31,245 nucleotides of DNA from CAZFQG01 sp964520785 (GTDB lineage: Bacteria; Planctomycetota; Planctomycetia; Pirellulales; Thermoguttaceae). Below, piece after piece: positions 1 through 7,557 of the stretch. The DNA lies in the NCBI GenBank assembly GCA_964520785.1, contig CAZFQG010000059.1:1-31245 (forward strand), read 5' to 3'. Every line of letters begins with the position of its first letter. Position 1 is the first letter of the stretch. Made by a program: the position numbers and the translations under genes. The notes beneath the pieces are model-generated. The model was not told the DNA's origin. It worked only from the letters and a program-made list of their open reading frames with translations, and ran no database searches.

Positions 1-392
1 GATAACGCTTCCTCCGAGTATAACCGGCGGGGGAGGCGGGATGCAACCGTTGGACAATGGGAGATCGCGGGTTTTTCTAGAAATTGCCACCTTAGACTGC
101 TACAATCTACCCCATATAGGTGTATCACAGGGGGCGCCGGCCTGGAAAAACTTACAGACACCCAGAGGAACGAAGGCGAGGGGCTTCTGTTTCGGCGGCA
201 GCGGCCGCGACGACGTCGGGGTTCTTCATCCGGCGGCGTCCGGGTGAGCTATTCTAGCGAAGAGCACTTCGCCTGCCTTCGAAGGGCCCAATCCCTTCCA
301 CCCATCCAACCCAACCGGCCGAGAGCCCTCCAAGACATGGAAGCCAACCGTTCCTCGCGTACCCGCTCGGGGAAGCGCGAAAAAGCCACCGA
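1..392. other. Region upstream of the O-antigen ligase gene, no confident gene
   Basis: No recognisable protein is encoded here. One plus-strand frame is open from base 1 to a TGA at 394-396, and that TGA overlaps the ATG of the next gene (ATGA). Its translation is very Arg/Ser-rich, shows no domain and has no good start, so I do not call it a gene. A TACAAT at 101-106 inside a locally AT-richer patch could be a -10 box, but no matching -35 sits at the right distance. Confidence 0.5.
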
Positions 393-1739
393 ATGACCAC
401 GGTTTTTGTCATCACCGCGATTGCCGCCCTGGTTTGGGGTCTGGTCTTCTTTCTGCACGCCGGGCTTCTCGGGACGGCGACGGCGGTTCTGCTGACCGGG
501 AGCGTCTTCGGCTACGAGTTCTTCCACGTCCGGATGAGTCCGATGCCGGTGACGGTGGATCGGCTATTATTCGCGGTGATGGCGGGTCAGTACCTCGTCT
601 GGCGGCGGTGGGGCCTGACCGATCCGAAGCCGATGACCCGCGCCGACTGGACGCTGTTGGTCTTCCTCGGTTGGGTGTTTCTCCGCGCCGTCACCCCCGG
701 CAACGAGCTACCGGCCCTACCGCGATTCGTTTTGTGCCATTTCATGCCGCTGGGCGTGTATTGGGTCGTCCGGCAAACGCGTTTGACAAAGCGGGCGGAT
801 CGAGCGGTGCTCGTTACGTTCGTGGTGCTGGCGGTCTATCTTTGCCTCACCGCGATCGCGGAGTACCTTCAACTCTGGTGGATGGTTTACCCCAGACACA
901 TCTACACCGCCGAGAATACCGAATTCTTGGGCCGCGCCCGCGGCCCGTTTCTCAATCCGGTGTCGAACGGGATCGCGATCGGCTTCGGCTGGCTGTGCGC
1001 GTTGCCGCTTTGGTTCCGCGCGGACTTCCGGCGGCGCGTCATTCTGGGGATGCTGATGCCGTTGTTCGCGGTGGGGATTCTTCTGACGCTGACGCGGTGC
1101 GTATGGCTGGGGGCGCTGGGGGCGCTATTCGTGCTTTTGTTGATGCTCCTTCCGGGCCGTCGGCAACTGGGGTTGATCGTCGTGACCGGGTTTCTCGGCC
1201 TGGTCGTTCTTCTTACGCAGTGGGAGCGTCTCATGACGTTCAAGCGGGACGTGCATCTCAGCGCGGAGGAGGCCGCGCGTTCCGTCGAACTGCGCCCCCT
1301 TCTGGCGGTTCTGGCGTGGAAGGTCTTTCTCGACCATCCGGTCGCCGGCTGCGGCCTGTGCCAGTACGACGCGGTGGCGCGCTACTACGCGTTCGACCGG
1401 AAGACGGGCCTCCCACTGGAACAGGCGAGAACGTTCACCCAGCACAACGTATTCCTTTCCCTTCTGACGGAGACCGGAATCATCGGCATGAGCCTGTTCG
1501 TCGCGGTCCTCTGGCTCTGGTTTCGCGAAGGGTGGAAGCTGTGGTACGATAAGCGAAAGCCGCCATGGATGCGCCGGCACGGCATGCTCCTGATCGGGAT
1601 GCTCGTCATGTACGTCGTCAACGGGATGTTCCACGACCTGAGCCAGATCATGACGGCGAACACCTACCTGTTCTATGCCGCGGGCCTGGCGATGAACCGG
1701 CGTCTCGTTCGCGCGCCGGCAAGTACTCCGCGCGAGTGA
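393..1739 (+). CDS. O-antigen ligase/polymerase-like membrane protein (Wzy_C/WaaL type)
   Basis: This 448-residue polytopic membrane protein probably joins or polymerises surface-glycan units at the outer face of the inner membrane. About ten hydrophobic segments are visible. Between them lies a large soluble loop (about residues 275-350) with GCGLCQYDAV, then TQHNVFLSLLTETGIIG. The His-Asn...Glu-x-Gly pattern of that second stretch is typical of the Wzy_C/O-antigen ligase domain, and TLTRCVWLGALGAL before the loop fits the conserved TxSR-type segment. Length is normal for the family. The ATG at 393 has no strong Shine-Dalgarno site. No glycosyltransferase or exosortase gene is next to it, so the exact substrate cannot be told; a general O-antigen ligase family call is safest. 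Confidence 0.82.
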   Translation: MTTVFVITAIAALVWGLVFFLHAGLLGTATAVLLTGSVFGYEFFHVRMSPMPVTVDRLLFAVMAGQYLVWRRWGLTDPKPMTRADWTLLVFLGWVFLRAVTPGNELPALPRFVLCHFMPLGVYWVVRQTRLTKRADRAVLVTFVVLAVYLCLTAIAEYLQLWWMVYPRHIYTAENTEFLGRARGPFLNPVSNGIAIGFGWLCALPLWFRADFRRRVILGMLMPLFAVGILLTLTRCVWLGALGALFVLLLMLLPGRRQLGLIVVTGFLGLVVLLTQWERLMTFKRDVHLSAEEAARSVELRPLLAVLAWKVFLDHPVAGCGLCQYDAVARYYAFDRKTGLPLEQARTFTQHNVFLSLLTETGIIGMSLFVAVLWLWFREGWKLWYDKRKPPWMRRHGMLLIGMLVMYVVNGMFHDLSQIMTANTYLFYAAGLAMNRRLVRAPASTPRE

Positions 1740-1822
1740 GGAGACGACTCCCCGTGGAATCGCGCGAAAGCGGCGGAAGAACGCGGCGAGAACGGCCCCG
1801 ACCCGTCCCCCCCAAACGACTC

Positions 1823-2023
1823 ATGAAACGGCTCGAGCAAGTCCTCCTGATCCTCTTCGGCATCATCGCCGTCGCGGCCGGACTATACCTGTGGCACGGC
1901 CTCGGCCCCGATTTCGGCATGGGAGAGTCGCGAGGCCGCGTCAGCCGGTCGGCGATGATCGTCTCCCTGGGGCTTCTCGCCGCGGCGATCGGCCTTGAAC
2001 TGCCGTTCTTTCGCGGAGTCTGA
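1823..2023 (+). CDS. Small two-helix membrane protein, unknown function
   Basis: This 66-residue protein begins MKRLEQVLLILFGIIAVAAG. It has two hydrophobic helices (about residues 6-24 and 43-60) joined by a short polar loop with GPDFGMGESRGR. I recognise no family. The ATG at 1823 is preferred over the longer upstream frame because the upstream translation is Arg/Pro-rich and looks non-coding, while the protein-like segment begins exactly there. It lies 83 nt after the O-antigen ligase gene on the same strand and may be cotranscribed. Its end faces the end of miaA, 73 nt away. The two helices and the position behind a glycan-ligase gene suggest a small envelope protein, but that is inference. 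Confidence 0.6.
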   Translation: MKRLEQVLLILFGIIAVAAGLYLWHGLGPDFGMGESRGRVSRSAMIVSLGLLAAAIGLELPFFRGV

Positions 2024-2096
2024 ACCGTCGCTCGCCGACGAACGGCGGCCCGGGACGTCCAAAGAGGGCTTCCCGGGGCCGGGTACAAGGCCCGCC

Positions 2097-3038
2097 CTAC
2101 GGGGTGTCGACTTGGGCGAGGATGCGTTCGACGACGTCGTCGTGGGTGTCCGCTTCATTGACCGGGATGAAGCGGCACTCGTCGAGACCGCGGAACCAGG
2201 TGAGTTGCCGTTTGGCGAAGCGCCGGGTATTCCGTTTGATCGCCTCGACCATTTCAAAGCGCGTCGTCCCGCGTTGAAGATGCTCGACCACCTCGCGGTA
2301 CCCGACCGCCTGCAGGGCCGTCCGCCCCGGGGGCCGCGGACCCGCCAATAGGCGTCGAACCTCCTCGACGAGCCCGGCGGCGAGCATCTCTTCCACGCGG
2401 CGGTCGATCCGGCGATAGAGGGCGTCCCGGTTCCAATCGAGAACGAAAACCCGACACGCGTCGCGCGGCCGCGCGGTTTCGAACTGTCTTTGCAGCGCGC
2501 TGATGGGGCGGCCCGTCTTTTCGAAGACCTCGATCGCGCGGATGAGCCGCCGCGCGTCGTTGGGGTGCAGCCTCGCGGCGGACTCGGGGTCCGTTTCCTT
2601 CAGCCGCTCGTACAAGAAAAGACCGCTCGCCGAAGCGGCCTCCTCCATCAAGCGATTTCGGAGGTCCCAATCGGCGGGCGGTCCGTCAAAAACTCCTCGT
2701 AAAAGGGCCTTGAGGTAAAGCGGCGTACCGCCGACGAACAGAGCCGTTTTGCCTTCGGCTTCCATCCGCCGGACCCGTTCGGCCGCCGCGTCCAAATAGT
2801 CCGCCAAACTGAACGGATCGCACGGGTCGGCGATATCGATCAAATGATGCGCGACCCCGCCGCGATCCGTTTCGGTCGGTTTCGCCGTTCCGACATCCAT
2901 GCCGCGGTAAACGGCCATGGAGTCCATCGACAGGATTTCACCGCCGACGCGACCGGCCAGCACGACGCCGATGGATGTCTTTCCCGATGCGGTCGGTCCG
3001 CTGAGGAACCAGCACTCCGTCGCGAAATCGGGTCGCAT
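2097..3038 (-). CDS. miaA: tRNA dimethylallyltransferase MiaA
   Basis: This 313-residue enzyme adds a dimethylallyl group to N6 of A37 in tRNAs that read codons starting with U. The P-loop GPTASGKTS sits near residues 14-22. The family signature DSMAVYRGMDVGTAKP follows at about 39-54, then HHLIDIADP, VGGTPLYLKALLRG, the RRLIRAIEVFEKTG segment and KRNTRRFAKRQLTWFR. All are standard IPP-transferase blocks. The frame is open further upstream, but the ATG at 3038 gives the usual family length and places the P-loop correctly, so I take it. The gene is 95 nt downstream of a 57-residue small gene on the same strand and may share its transcript. Confidence 0.97.
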   Translation of the reverse strand: MRPDFATECWFLSGPTASGKTSIGVVLAGRVGGEILSMDSMAVYRGMDVGTAKPTETDRGGVAHHLIDIADPCDPFSLADYLDAAAERVRRMEAEGKTALFVGGTPLYLKALLRGVFDGPPADWDLRNRLMEEAASASGLFLYERLKETDPESAARLHPNDARRLIRAIEVFEKTGRPISALQRQFETARPRDACRVFVLDWNRDALYRRIDRRVEEMLAAGLVEEVRRLLAGPRPPGRTALQAVGYREVVEHLQRGTTRFEMVEAIKRNTRRFAKRQLTWFRGLDECRFIPVNEADTHDDVVERILAQVDTP

Positions 3039-3133
3039 CAACTCGGCGCCGTGCAGGCAAAAGGAAAAAACGAAACCCTCTACGAGCGGGCCGTTGGCCC
3101 GCGCAAACAACAACTCTCAAGTTACGACGATGA

Positions 3134-3307
3134 TTATTCCTCGAAGTCCTCGGAATACTCAAGATAATCGCGGAAGCCCAGCCGGGCGTCTCGTTCCTCC
3201 TTCGCCTTGAAACGTCCCTTCGCGTTACCGCGATAACGTTGTCCTCCGGATGCAAGACCGCGAAGGTTGATTCTTCGCTTGCCGGCGGCTTTGCGACGTC
3301 GTCCCAT
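3134..3307 (-). CDS. 57-residue basic protein with acidic tail, unknown function
   Basis: Reading the minus strand from the ATG at 3307 gives a 57-residue protein that starts MGRRRKAAGKRRINLRGLAS. It continues with a Gly/Arg/Lys segment and ends in an acidic, aromatic tail, DYLEYSEDFEE. A GGAGGG Shine-Dalgarno sequence (plus-strand 3314-3319) lies 6 nt before the ATG, the best ribosome site in this part of the window. Charge is strongly positive for the first 36 residues and negative at the end, a layout often seen in nucleic-acid- or ribosome-binding small proteins. I do not recognise the family. It lies 95 nt upstream of miaA on the same strand, so a role near tRNA or ribosomes is possible but unproven. 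Confidence 0.75.
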   Translation of the reverse strand: MGRRRKAAGKRRINLRGLASGGQRYRGNAKGRFKAKEERDARLGFRDYLEYSEDFEE

Positions 3308-3511
3308 GATTGACCCTCCAACTTAGATACAAGGGTTGGTAAAATGAGTAGGAATCAAGCCGGCGAGTCGAGAGGGAAGCGAGGCTCCCATCAACCGCGA
3401 CACGAACGGCCTGAAACGGAATCCATCGGATCGACTGAGGGTTGTCGAGGGCGTCCCTCTCAAACCCATGTCCATTGTGCCATAAACGGCACCGGAAAAA
3501 AAGGCGACTTC

Positions 3512-3859
3512 GTGACTACTCGACCAAAAAACACCCTAAAACTTTTGGCCTCGGTCATTGAAGACCGCAAAATCCGAAAACCGGACCACTCGTACACCGT
3601 CACACTTTTCCAAAGCGGAACGGACGCGATCGGGGCCAAAGTGACCGAGGAGGCGGCCGAGTTGGTTGAAGCCGCTATTAATCATGACGAAGACAAAACG
3701 CCCCTGGTTCGCGAGGCGGCGGATTTATTTTACCATCTTCTCGTCCTTCTCACCCATTGCGGGGTTTCACTCCAGCAGGTGGAGGCGGAATTAGCCCGGC
3801 GGTTTGGGAGCAGCGGCCTCGAAGAGAAGGCGAATCGCCCGCAGCCACCTCAGAGATAG
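3512..3859 (+). CDS. hisE: Phosphoribosyl-ATP pyrophosphatase HisE
   Basis: HisE hydrolyses phosphoribosyl-ATP to phosphoribosyl-AMP, the second step of histidine synthesis. The protein has the all-alpha MazG-like fold, with the metal-binding signature AKVTEEAAELVEAA (about residues 43-56) and the second acidic helix REAADLFYHLLVLL. The open frame extends to 3344, but that part is Arg/Gly/Ser-rich and unlike HisE. A GTG at 3512 starts the protein two residues before the family-like TRPKNTLKLLASVIEDRK and gives 115 residues, the normal HisE size. No other his gene is present, so the pathway is scattered in this genome. Its stop overlaps tail-to-tail by 10 nt with the convergent TatD-like gene. 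Confidence 0.93.
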   Translation: MTTRPKNTLKLLASVIEDRKIRKPDHSYTVTLFQSGTDAIGAKVTEEAAELVEAAINHDEDKTPLVREAADLFYHLLVLLTHCGVSLQQVEAELARRFGSSGLEEKANRPQPPQR

Positions 3860-4674
3860 CAATCAAACCGCCCATCCTTGGGGAAACTCGCGCTTTGCCC
3901 CATAAACGTGAGGGGGTTCCTGATCACTACTTTGTGAATCGTTTCCCTTGAATGGCCCCGCCGGAGCATCTCCTGCATGAAACGCGCGACCGCCAGCGGA
4001 TCCGAAGGGCCCCAATCGGCCGAGGAATTCACCAGAATCCGCTCCGGCCCGTACATTTCGACCATGTCTACCGCCCGAGACGGAGTCGCCTTGGTCGTCG
4101 GATAGAGGGTGATTCCGGCCCAGTACCCCCCCTCCAGCGCCATTCGAATCGTGTGTTCCTCGCAATGGTCGATGCAGATCCGCGTCGGGTCGGCCTCCGA
4201 ATAACCTCGCAAGAGATGGAGAATCATCCGTGTCCCCCTGAGCTTATCCTGCAAGTGGGGGGTATGAAATAGCATCTGTTCCCGGCGTCTCATGGCCAGA
4301 TCGACCAAAGCGGTGAGGGTCGCGAGCTCGTTGTTCGTATTCTTGTGCAGTCCGATCTCGCCGATTCCCAGGACACTTGGGCGATCCAGGAACTCCGGCA
4401 GGACGGCAATCACCTCCTTCGCGAAGCCGACATCCTCCGCCTCTTTCGCGTTGATGCCCATCCAACAGAAATGAGCGATGCCGTATTTGGCCGTCCGGGT
4501 CGGCTCCCATTCGGTCAGTTGACGGAAGTAATCGTAGAAGCTGTTGACCCCGCTGCGGTCGTATCCCATCCAGAAGGCGGGCTCTCCCACGAGAAAACAG
4601 CCCATCCCGGCCATTCTTTCCAGATCGTCCGTGGTCCGCGAGGCAATGTGAATATGGGGGTCGACAAAGTGCAT
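3850..4674 (-). CDS. TatD-superfamily metal-dependent hydrolase, EboB-like
   Basis: This 274-residue TIM-barrel metallohydrolase shows the amidohydrolase metal set: HxH in DPHIHI (His7, His9), Glu106 in GEIGLH, His137 in FHTPH, His170 in CIDHCEEH and Asp220 in SSADWGPSDP. The opening DPHIHIASRTTDD, EPAFWMGYDRSG...FYDYF and the SSADWG...DPLAVA block match my memory of the TatD-like hydrolases of ebo clusters (EboB) better than classic TatD DNases. None of the other ebo genes (UbiA-like, dehydroquinate-synthase-like, sugar-isomerase-like) is visible here. A GAGGGAG Shine-Dalgarno lies 6 nt before the ATG. A sigma70-like promoter sits upstream. The substrate is unknown. Confidence 0.82.
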   Translation of the reverse strand: MHFVDPHIHIASRTTDDLERMAGMGCFLVGEPAFWMGYDRSGVNSFYDYFRQLTEWEPTRTAKYGIAHFCWMGINAKEAEDVGFAKEVIAVLPEFLDRPSVLGIGEIGLHKNTNNELATLTALVDLAMRRREQMLFHTPHLQDKLRGTRMILHLLRGYSEADPTRICIDHCEEHTIRMALEGGYWAGITLYPTTKATPSRAVDMVEMYGPERILVNSSADWGPSDPLAVARFMQEMLRRGHSRETIHKVVIRNPLTFMGQSASFPKDGRFDCYL

Positions 4675-4712
4675 GGCACGCTCCCTCGTTTCGGTTCAAG
4701 AATCCTCCGGCT

Positions 4713-4741
4713 ATGGTATGGGATGGCTGTTCCCCTGTAAA
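4713..4741 (-). promoter_or_regulatory. Candidate sigma70-type promoter for the TatD-like gene
   Basis: On the minus strand TTTACA (plus-strand 4736-4741) is followed after exactly 17 nt by TACCAT (4713-4718). This matches 5/6 and 4/6 of the -35 and -10 consensus, about 38 nt before the ATG at 4674. It lies just after a GC-rich hairpin that could end transcription from the upstream gene. Confidence 0.4.
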
Positions 4742-4746
4742 GAGCC

Positions 4747-4778
4747 CCGGCCCGGCATCTTAGCAACGGGCCGGTTTT
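4747..4778. terminator. GC-rich hairpin between the AcpH-like and TatD-like genes
   Basis: CCGGCCCG (4747-4754) and CGGGCCGG (4767-4774) form a perfect 8-bp stem with a 12-nt loop. On the plus strand it is followed by TTTT. For minus-strand transcription leaving the AcpH-like gene (ends 4825) there is no U tract right after the stem, so termination in that direction is less certain. Confidence 0.4.
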
Positions 4779-4824
4779 CGGGTCTGCGCGGCGTTCTATC
4801 GGCCTCTCGTTTCGCGAATTCGGT

Positions 4825-5490
4825 CTATGCCCGGCGTGCTTCGGCACGAGACTCGAGCAAAGGGGCGACTCGCCCGGCCACCAGTCGTCGGGCGGTCGGC
4901 AGGATTTCGGCGAAATCGGCGCCCAGCGGCGGCAGTCCGACGCGTCGCATGATCTGGCCGAGGCGGGGCATCAGCCGCTCGTCATCGGCGTAGTCACAGA
5001 GAAACCGTTCGCGGGGAATCGCTTGGAGCATGGCCGCAAGGCGGCGGGTCCGCCGGGGCGCCATCCGATTGACGGCCGCCTCGACGGCCACCGCGTCGAC
5101 GTCGGCCAGAAGCCGGTGGTACGCGGAGAGTTCCTCGGGAAATTCCTGGATCAATGCCGCGTCGAGCAGGATTTCGACCAGGAGATGCCCCAGAAATGCC
5201 GCCTGCATGCCGCCTTCGCCGGCAAGGGCATCCCGCGCCAGGGCGGTGAGTTCGAGCGAGGTCTCGGCGAAGGCCCGCGTCTCGTGAAACGCCGCGTCGT
5301 CGAGAAGATGCTGCATTACTCCTTGCGCGACTTCGCACAGAAGCGGATCGGACGCGTTTTGAAACGGCAGGACGTGCTTTGACCTGAGACGGACCTTCCG
5401 ATCGACGACCGAGAGCATATCCGGGACGGCCGTCGCGGCCGCGAAATAGGGACGATCCAAAAAGGGCAGGGCGTGGGCGAAGTAGTTCAT
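4825..5490 (-). CDS. AcpH-like (acyl-carrier-protein phosphodiesterase-type) hypothetical protein
   Basis: This 221-residue, mostly helical soluble protein starts MNYFAHALPFLDRPYFAAA. The opening (MN-x-FAH..., then a conserved-looking VPD at residues 22-24) and the later helices MQHLLDDAAFHETRAFAE and AFLGHLLVEILLDAALIQ recall the layout of AcpH-type ACP phosphodiesterases (MNFLAH...AD...H..D). Similarity is limited, so the enzymatic role is only a suggestion; a conserved planctomycete protein of unknown function is the safer reading. The start is 12 nt after the stop of the upstream DUF2007 gene, which suggests translational coupling. The C-terminus is Arg/Ala-rich. Confidence 0.6.
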   Translation of the reverse strand: MNYFAHALPFLDRPYFAAATAVPDMLSVVDRKVRLRSKHVLPFQNASDPLLCEVAQGVMQHLLDDAAFHETRAFAETSLELTALARDALAGEGGMQAAFLGHLLVEILLDAALIQEFPEELSAYHRLLADVDAVAVEAAVNRMAPRRTRRLAAMLQAIPRERFLCDYADDERLMPRLGQIMRRVGLPPLGADFAEILPTARRLVAGRVAPLLESRAEARRA

Positions 5491-5502
5491 GCGTCGCGGG
5501 AA

Positions 5503-5937
5503 TCACGGCCTGGCAAGCTGACCGAACAGGCGGAACAGATAGAGCGCCAGGCACGACACCAGAAGTGCGGCGACGAACAGGACGATTCCCCAAACGACGA
5601 ATTGGGACGGAGTAAGTCTTTTTTCGGCGTCGGCGGAATCGCCCTCGAACGGAGCGAACGCTTCCGGGGCGTTCCAATACGGCTGGCCCGATTCGTCCGT
5701 CTTCTCCGCGTCCGCTCGAAGCGATTCCTCGTGGGCTCTCAAGATGTCGGCGGCCCTTTCCAAATCCTCTTCGGCGACCAAGACCCGGACGGACCCCAGA
5801 CTGCCGACTTGAGCGCCCCAAATACCACCCGCTTCCTCGGAAATCCTACACCGGACGCCGGCGTTTTCGAGTATGGTTTCGATCGCGGCGGCCTCGCCGA
5901 TGGTACAGAACGTCTTGAGACACTGCGGATCATGCAT
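5503..5937 (-). CDS. DUF2007-domain protein with C-terminal membrane helix
   Basis: This 144-residue protein has an N-terminal DUF2007-like domain (about residues 1-70). It shows the typical opening LKTFCTIGEAAAIETILENAGVRC, a glycine-rich middle and VRVLVAEEDLERAADIL at its end. An acidic linker and one hydrophobic helix (about 115-138, FVVWGIVLFVAALLVSCLAL) follow. DUF2007 proteins are thought to be ACT-like signal or ligand-binding modules, but no ligand is established. The ATG at 5937 is chosen because it places the domain right at the N-terminus; the longer frame upstream runs through the intergenic region. It heads a tight pair with the AcpH-like gene and is divergent from the beta-helix gene at 6111. 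Confidence 0.8.
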   Translation of the reverse strand: MHDPQCLKTFCTIGEAAAIETILENAGVRCRISEEAGGIWGAQVGSLGSVRVLVAEEDLERAADILRAHEESLRADAEKTDESGQPYWNAPEAFAPFEGDSADAEKRLTPSQFVVWGIVLFVAALLVSCLALYLFRLFGQLARP

Positions 5938-6001
5938 GGTTCGGGCTCTCGACTCGCGCAGGGGGGGGCCGGCGGCGTTTCTATCAATGCGGTACTCCCT
6001 A

Positions 6002-6010
6002 TGATATACT
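6002..6010 (+). promoter_or_regulatory. Candidate extended -10 promoter for the beta-helix gene
   Basis: TGATATACT gives an extended -10 element (TG, one base, TATACT) about 100 nt before the ATG at 6111, in the divergent spacer. I see no good -35, which extended -10 promoters do not strictly need. Confidence 0.33.
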
Positions 6011-6110
6011 GGGATTGAAGAATCGGCAATCCGACCCGAGAACCGCGCCGTCATTCGCGGTTTTCGTCGCCGCGTCCACCCCCCCCCAACGTCCCCGAGG
6101 AGTCGTCCCG

Positions 6111-7454
6111 ATGCGTTTGAGTATTCGTACCGCCGCCTTTTGCTGTCTTCTACTCGCCGCGGCTTCCTCCGCGGCCGCCGGCGAAAGCAAAACCGTTCTC
6201 GACTTCGGCGCTTTAGGGGACGCGACGGCCGACGATTCCGCCGCCGTTCAGCGAGCCGTCGACGCGAAGACCGGGGACGTAATTCTGCCGAGGGGCGTAT
6301 ATCGGTTCACGAAGACGGTCGTCGTCGATTTGGACAAGGTGGGGCCGACGTCTTTCCAAGGAACCGGCGCCGCGACGATCCTCATGGAGGGGCCGGGGCC
6401 GGCGATCCGGTTGATTGGTACCCACGAAGGAACCGCTTCTCCGGAGACGGTCAAGGACAACGTCTGGAACAACCAGCGGATGCCGAGCGTCGACGGATTG
6501 GAAATCGTGGGGGCTCACCCCGAGGCGGTGGGCATCGAGGCGAGCAAGACGATGAAACTCGTCCTCACACGGTTGACGGTCCGCAAGGCGCTCCACGGCG
6601 TCGTCCTCGCCCGGCGGAACCGCAACGTGATCGTCTCGAATTGCCATTTCTACGAGAACGCCGGCATCGGACTCTATCTCGACGACGTTGATTTGCATCA
6701 GATCAACGTTACCGGTTCGCATATCAGTTACAACGGAGGCGGAGGAATCGTCGTCCGTGACGGAAATGTTCGGAATCTGCACGTCGCGGGATGCGACATC
6801 GAGGGAAACATGGCGCAGGGCGGCCCCCCGACGGCGAACGTTCTGATCGACTCCAGCGGAAAGGGAGCCGGCACGGCCGAGGTCGCGATCACCGGATGCA
6901 CGATTCAGCACACGGCCGGCGCACCCGATTCCGCCAATATCCGTTACATCGGCGCCGACGACGCAGACCGTCGCTGGGGCTTCGTCACGATCAGCGGCAA
7001 CGTTCTCAGTGACGCGCAGGTGAACGTCGATCTTATCAAGGCACACAGCGTCGTCGTTACGGGGAACACGATGTGGAAGGGCCAACAGGGGTCGATCCGC
7101 GCGGTCGACTGCGAGGGGCTGTTGCTCGCGCAGAACATCATCGCGCGGAATCCGAATTACAGGGACCGGACCTCTAAAAACCGCGTGTACCTCAAAGGCT
7201 GCAGGGATTGTACCCTCGCCGGGCTGCAGATCCACGACGTGTTCAACGCCGAGGCGGCCATCGTCCTGGAGGACTGTCGCGGAATCAACGTCGGCCATTG
7301 CACGCTCGTCGACTGCAAATCGCCCGGGATTCTGGCGAAAAACCTCACCGGCAGCCGCGTTCACGGCTGCCTGATTCGCAAGGCGGCCGACGCGCAGCGG
7401 TCTTGGACAGCGATCGTCATCGAGGGAGGATCGGACAATCGGATCGAAGAATAG
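6111..7454 (+). CDS. Exported right-handed beta-helix protein (pectate-lyase-3 type)
   Basis: This 447-residue protein begins with a signal peptide (MRLSIRTAAFCCLLLAAASS...AAA). It then has the classic pectate_lyase_3 opening VLDFGALGDATADDSAAVQRAVDA and LPRGVYRFTKTVVVD. The rest is made of beta-helix turns with repeated patterns such as NVIVSNCHFYENAGIGLYL, INVTGSHISYNGGGGIVV and VTISGNVLSDAQVNVDL. Such proteins cut or bind polysaccharides outside the cytoplasm; the substrate cannot be read from sequence. The ATG at 6111 is chosen because the signal peptide starts there and GAGGAG precedes it; the upstream open frame is intergenic. It is the first of five collinear genes, four of them exported. 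Confidence 0.88.
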   Translation: MRLSIRTAAFCCLLLAAASSAAAGESKTVLDFGALGDATADDSAAVQRAVDAKTGDVILPRGVYRFTKTVVVDLDKVGPTSFQGTGAATILMEGPGPAIRLIGTHEGTASPETVKDNVWNNQRMPSVDGLEIVGAHPEAVGIEASKTMKLVLTRLTVRKALHGVVLARRNRNVIVSNCHFYENAGIGLYLDDVDLHQINVTGSHISYNGGGGIVVRDGNVRNLHVAGCDIEGNMAQGGPPTANVLIDSSGKGAGTAEVAITGCTIQHTAGAPDSANIRYIGADDADRRWGFVTISGNVLSDAQVNVDLIKAHSVVVTGNTMWKGQQGSIRAVDCEGLLLAQNIIARNPNYRDRTSKNRVYLKGCRDCTLAGLQIHDVFNAEAAIVLEDCRGINVGHCTLVDCKSPGILAKNLTGSRVHGCLIRKAADAQRSWTAIVIEGGSDNRIEE

Positions 7455-7557
7455 AGTAAACCGGCGGAGCCGTTCTCGAATGACGATACCCCCACTCCAC
7501 GATCAGGGGCGATTGATTGTTTAATTCCCTGGCAAGAATACACGGAGCTGGAAAAAA

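Noticed and set aside
41..247. 68-codon frame near the left edge
   Set aside because: No Shine-Dalgarno site or domain; composition unlike neighbouring genes.
3344..3511. N-terminal extension of HisE
   Set aside because: The 56 extra residues are Arg/Gly/Ser-rich and absent from the family; the GTG at 3512 gives normal length.
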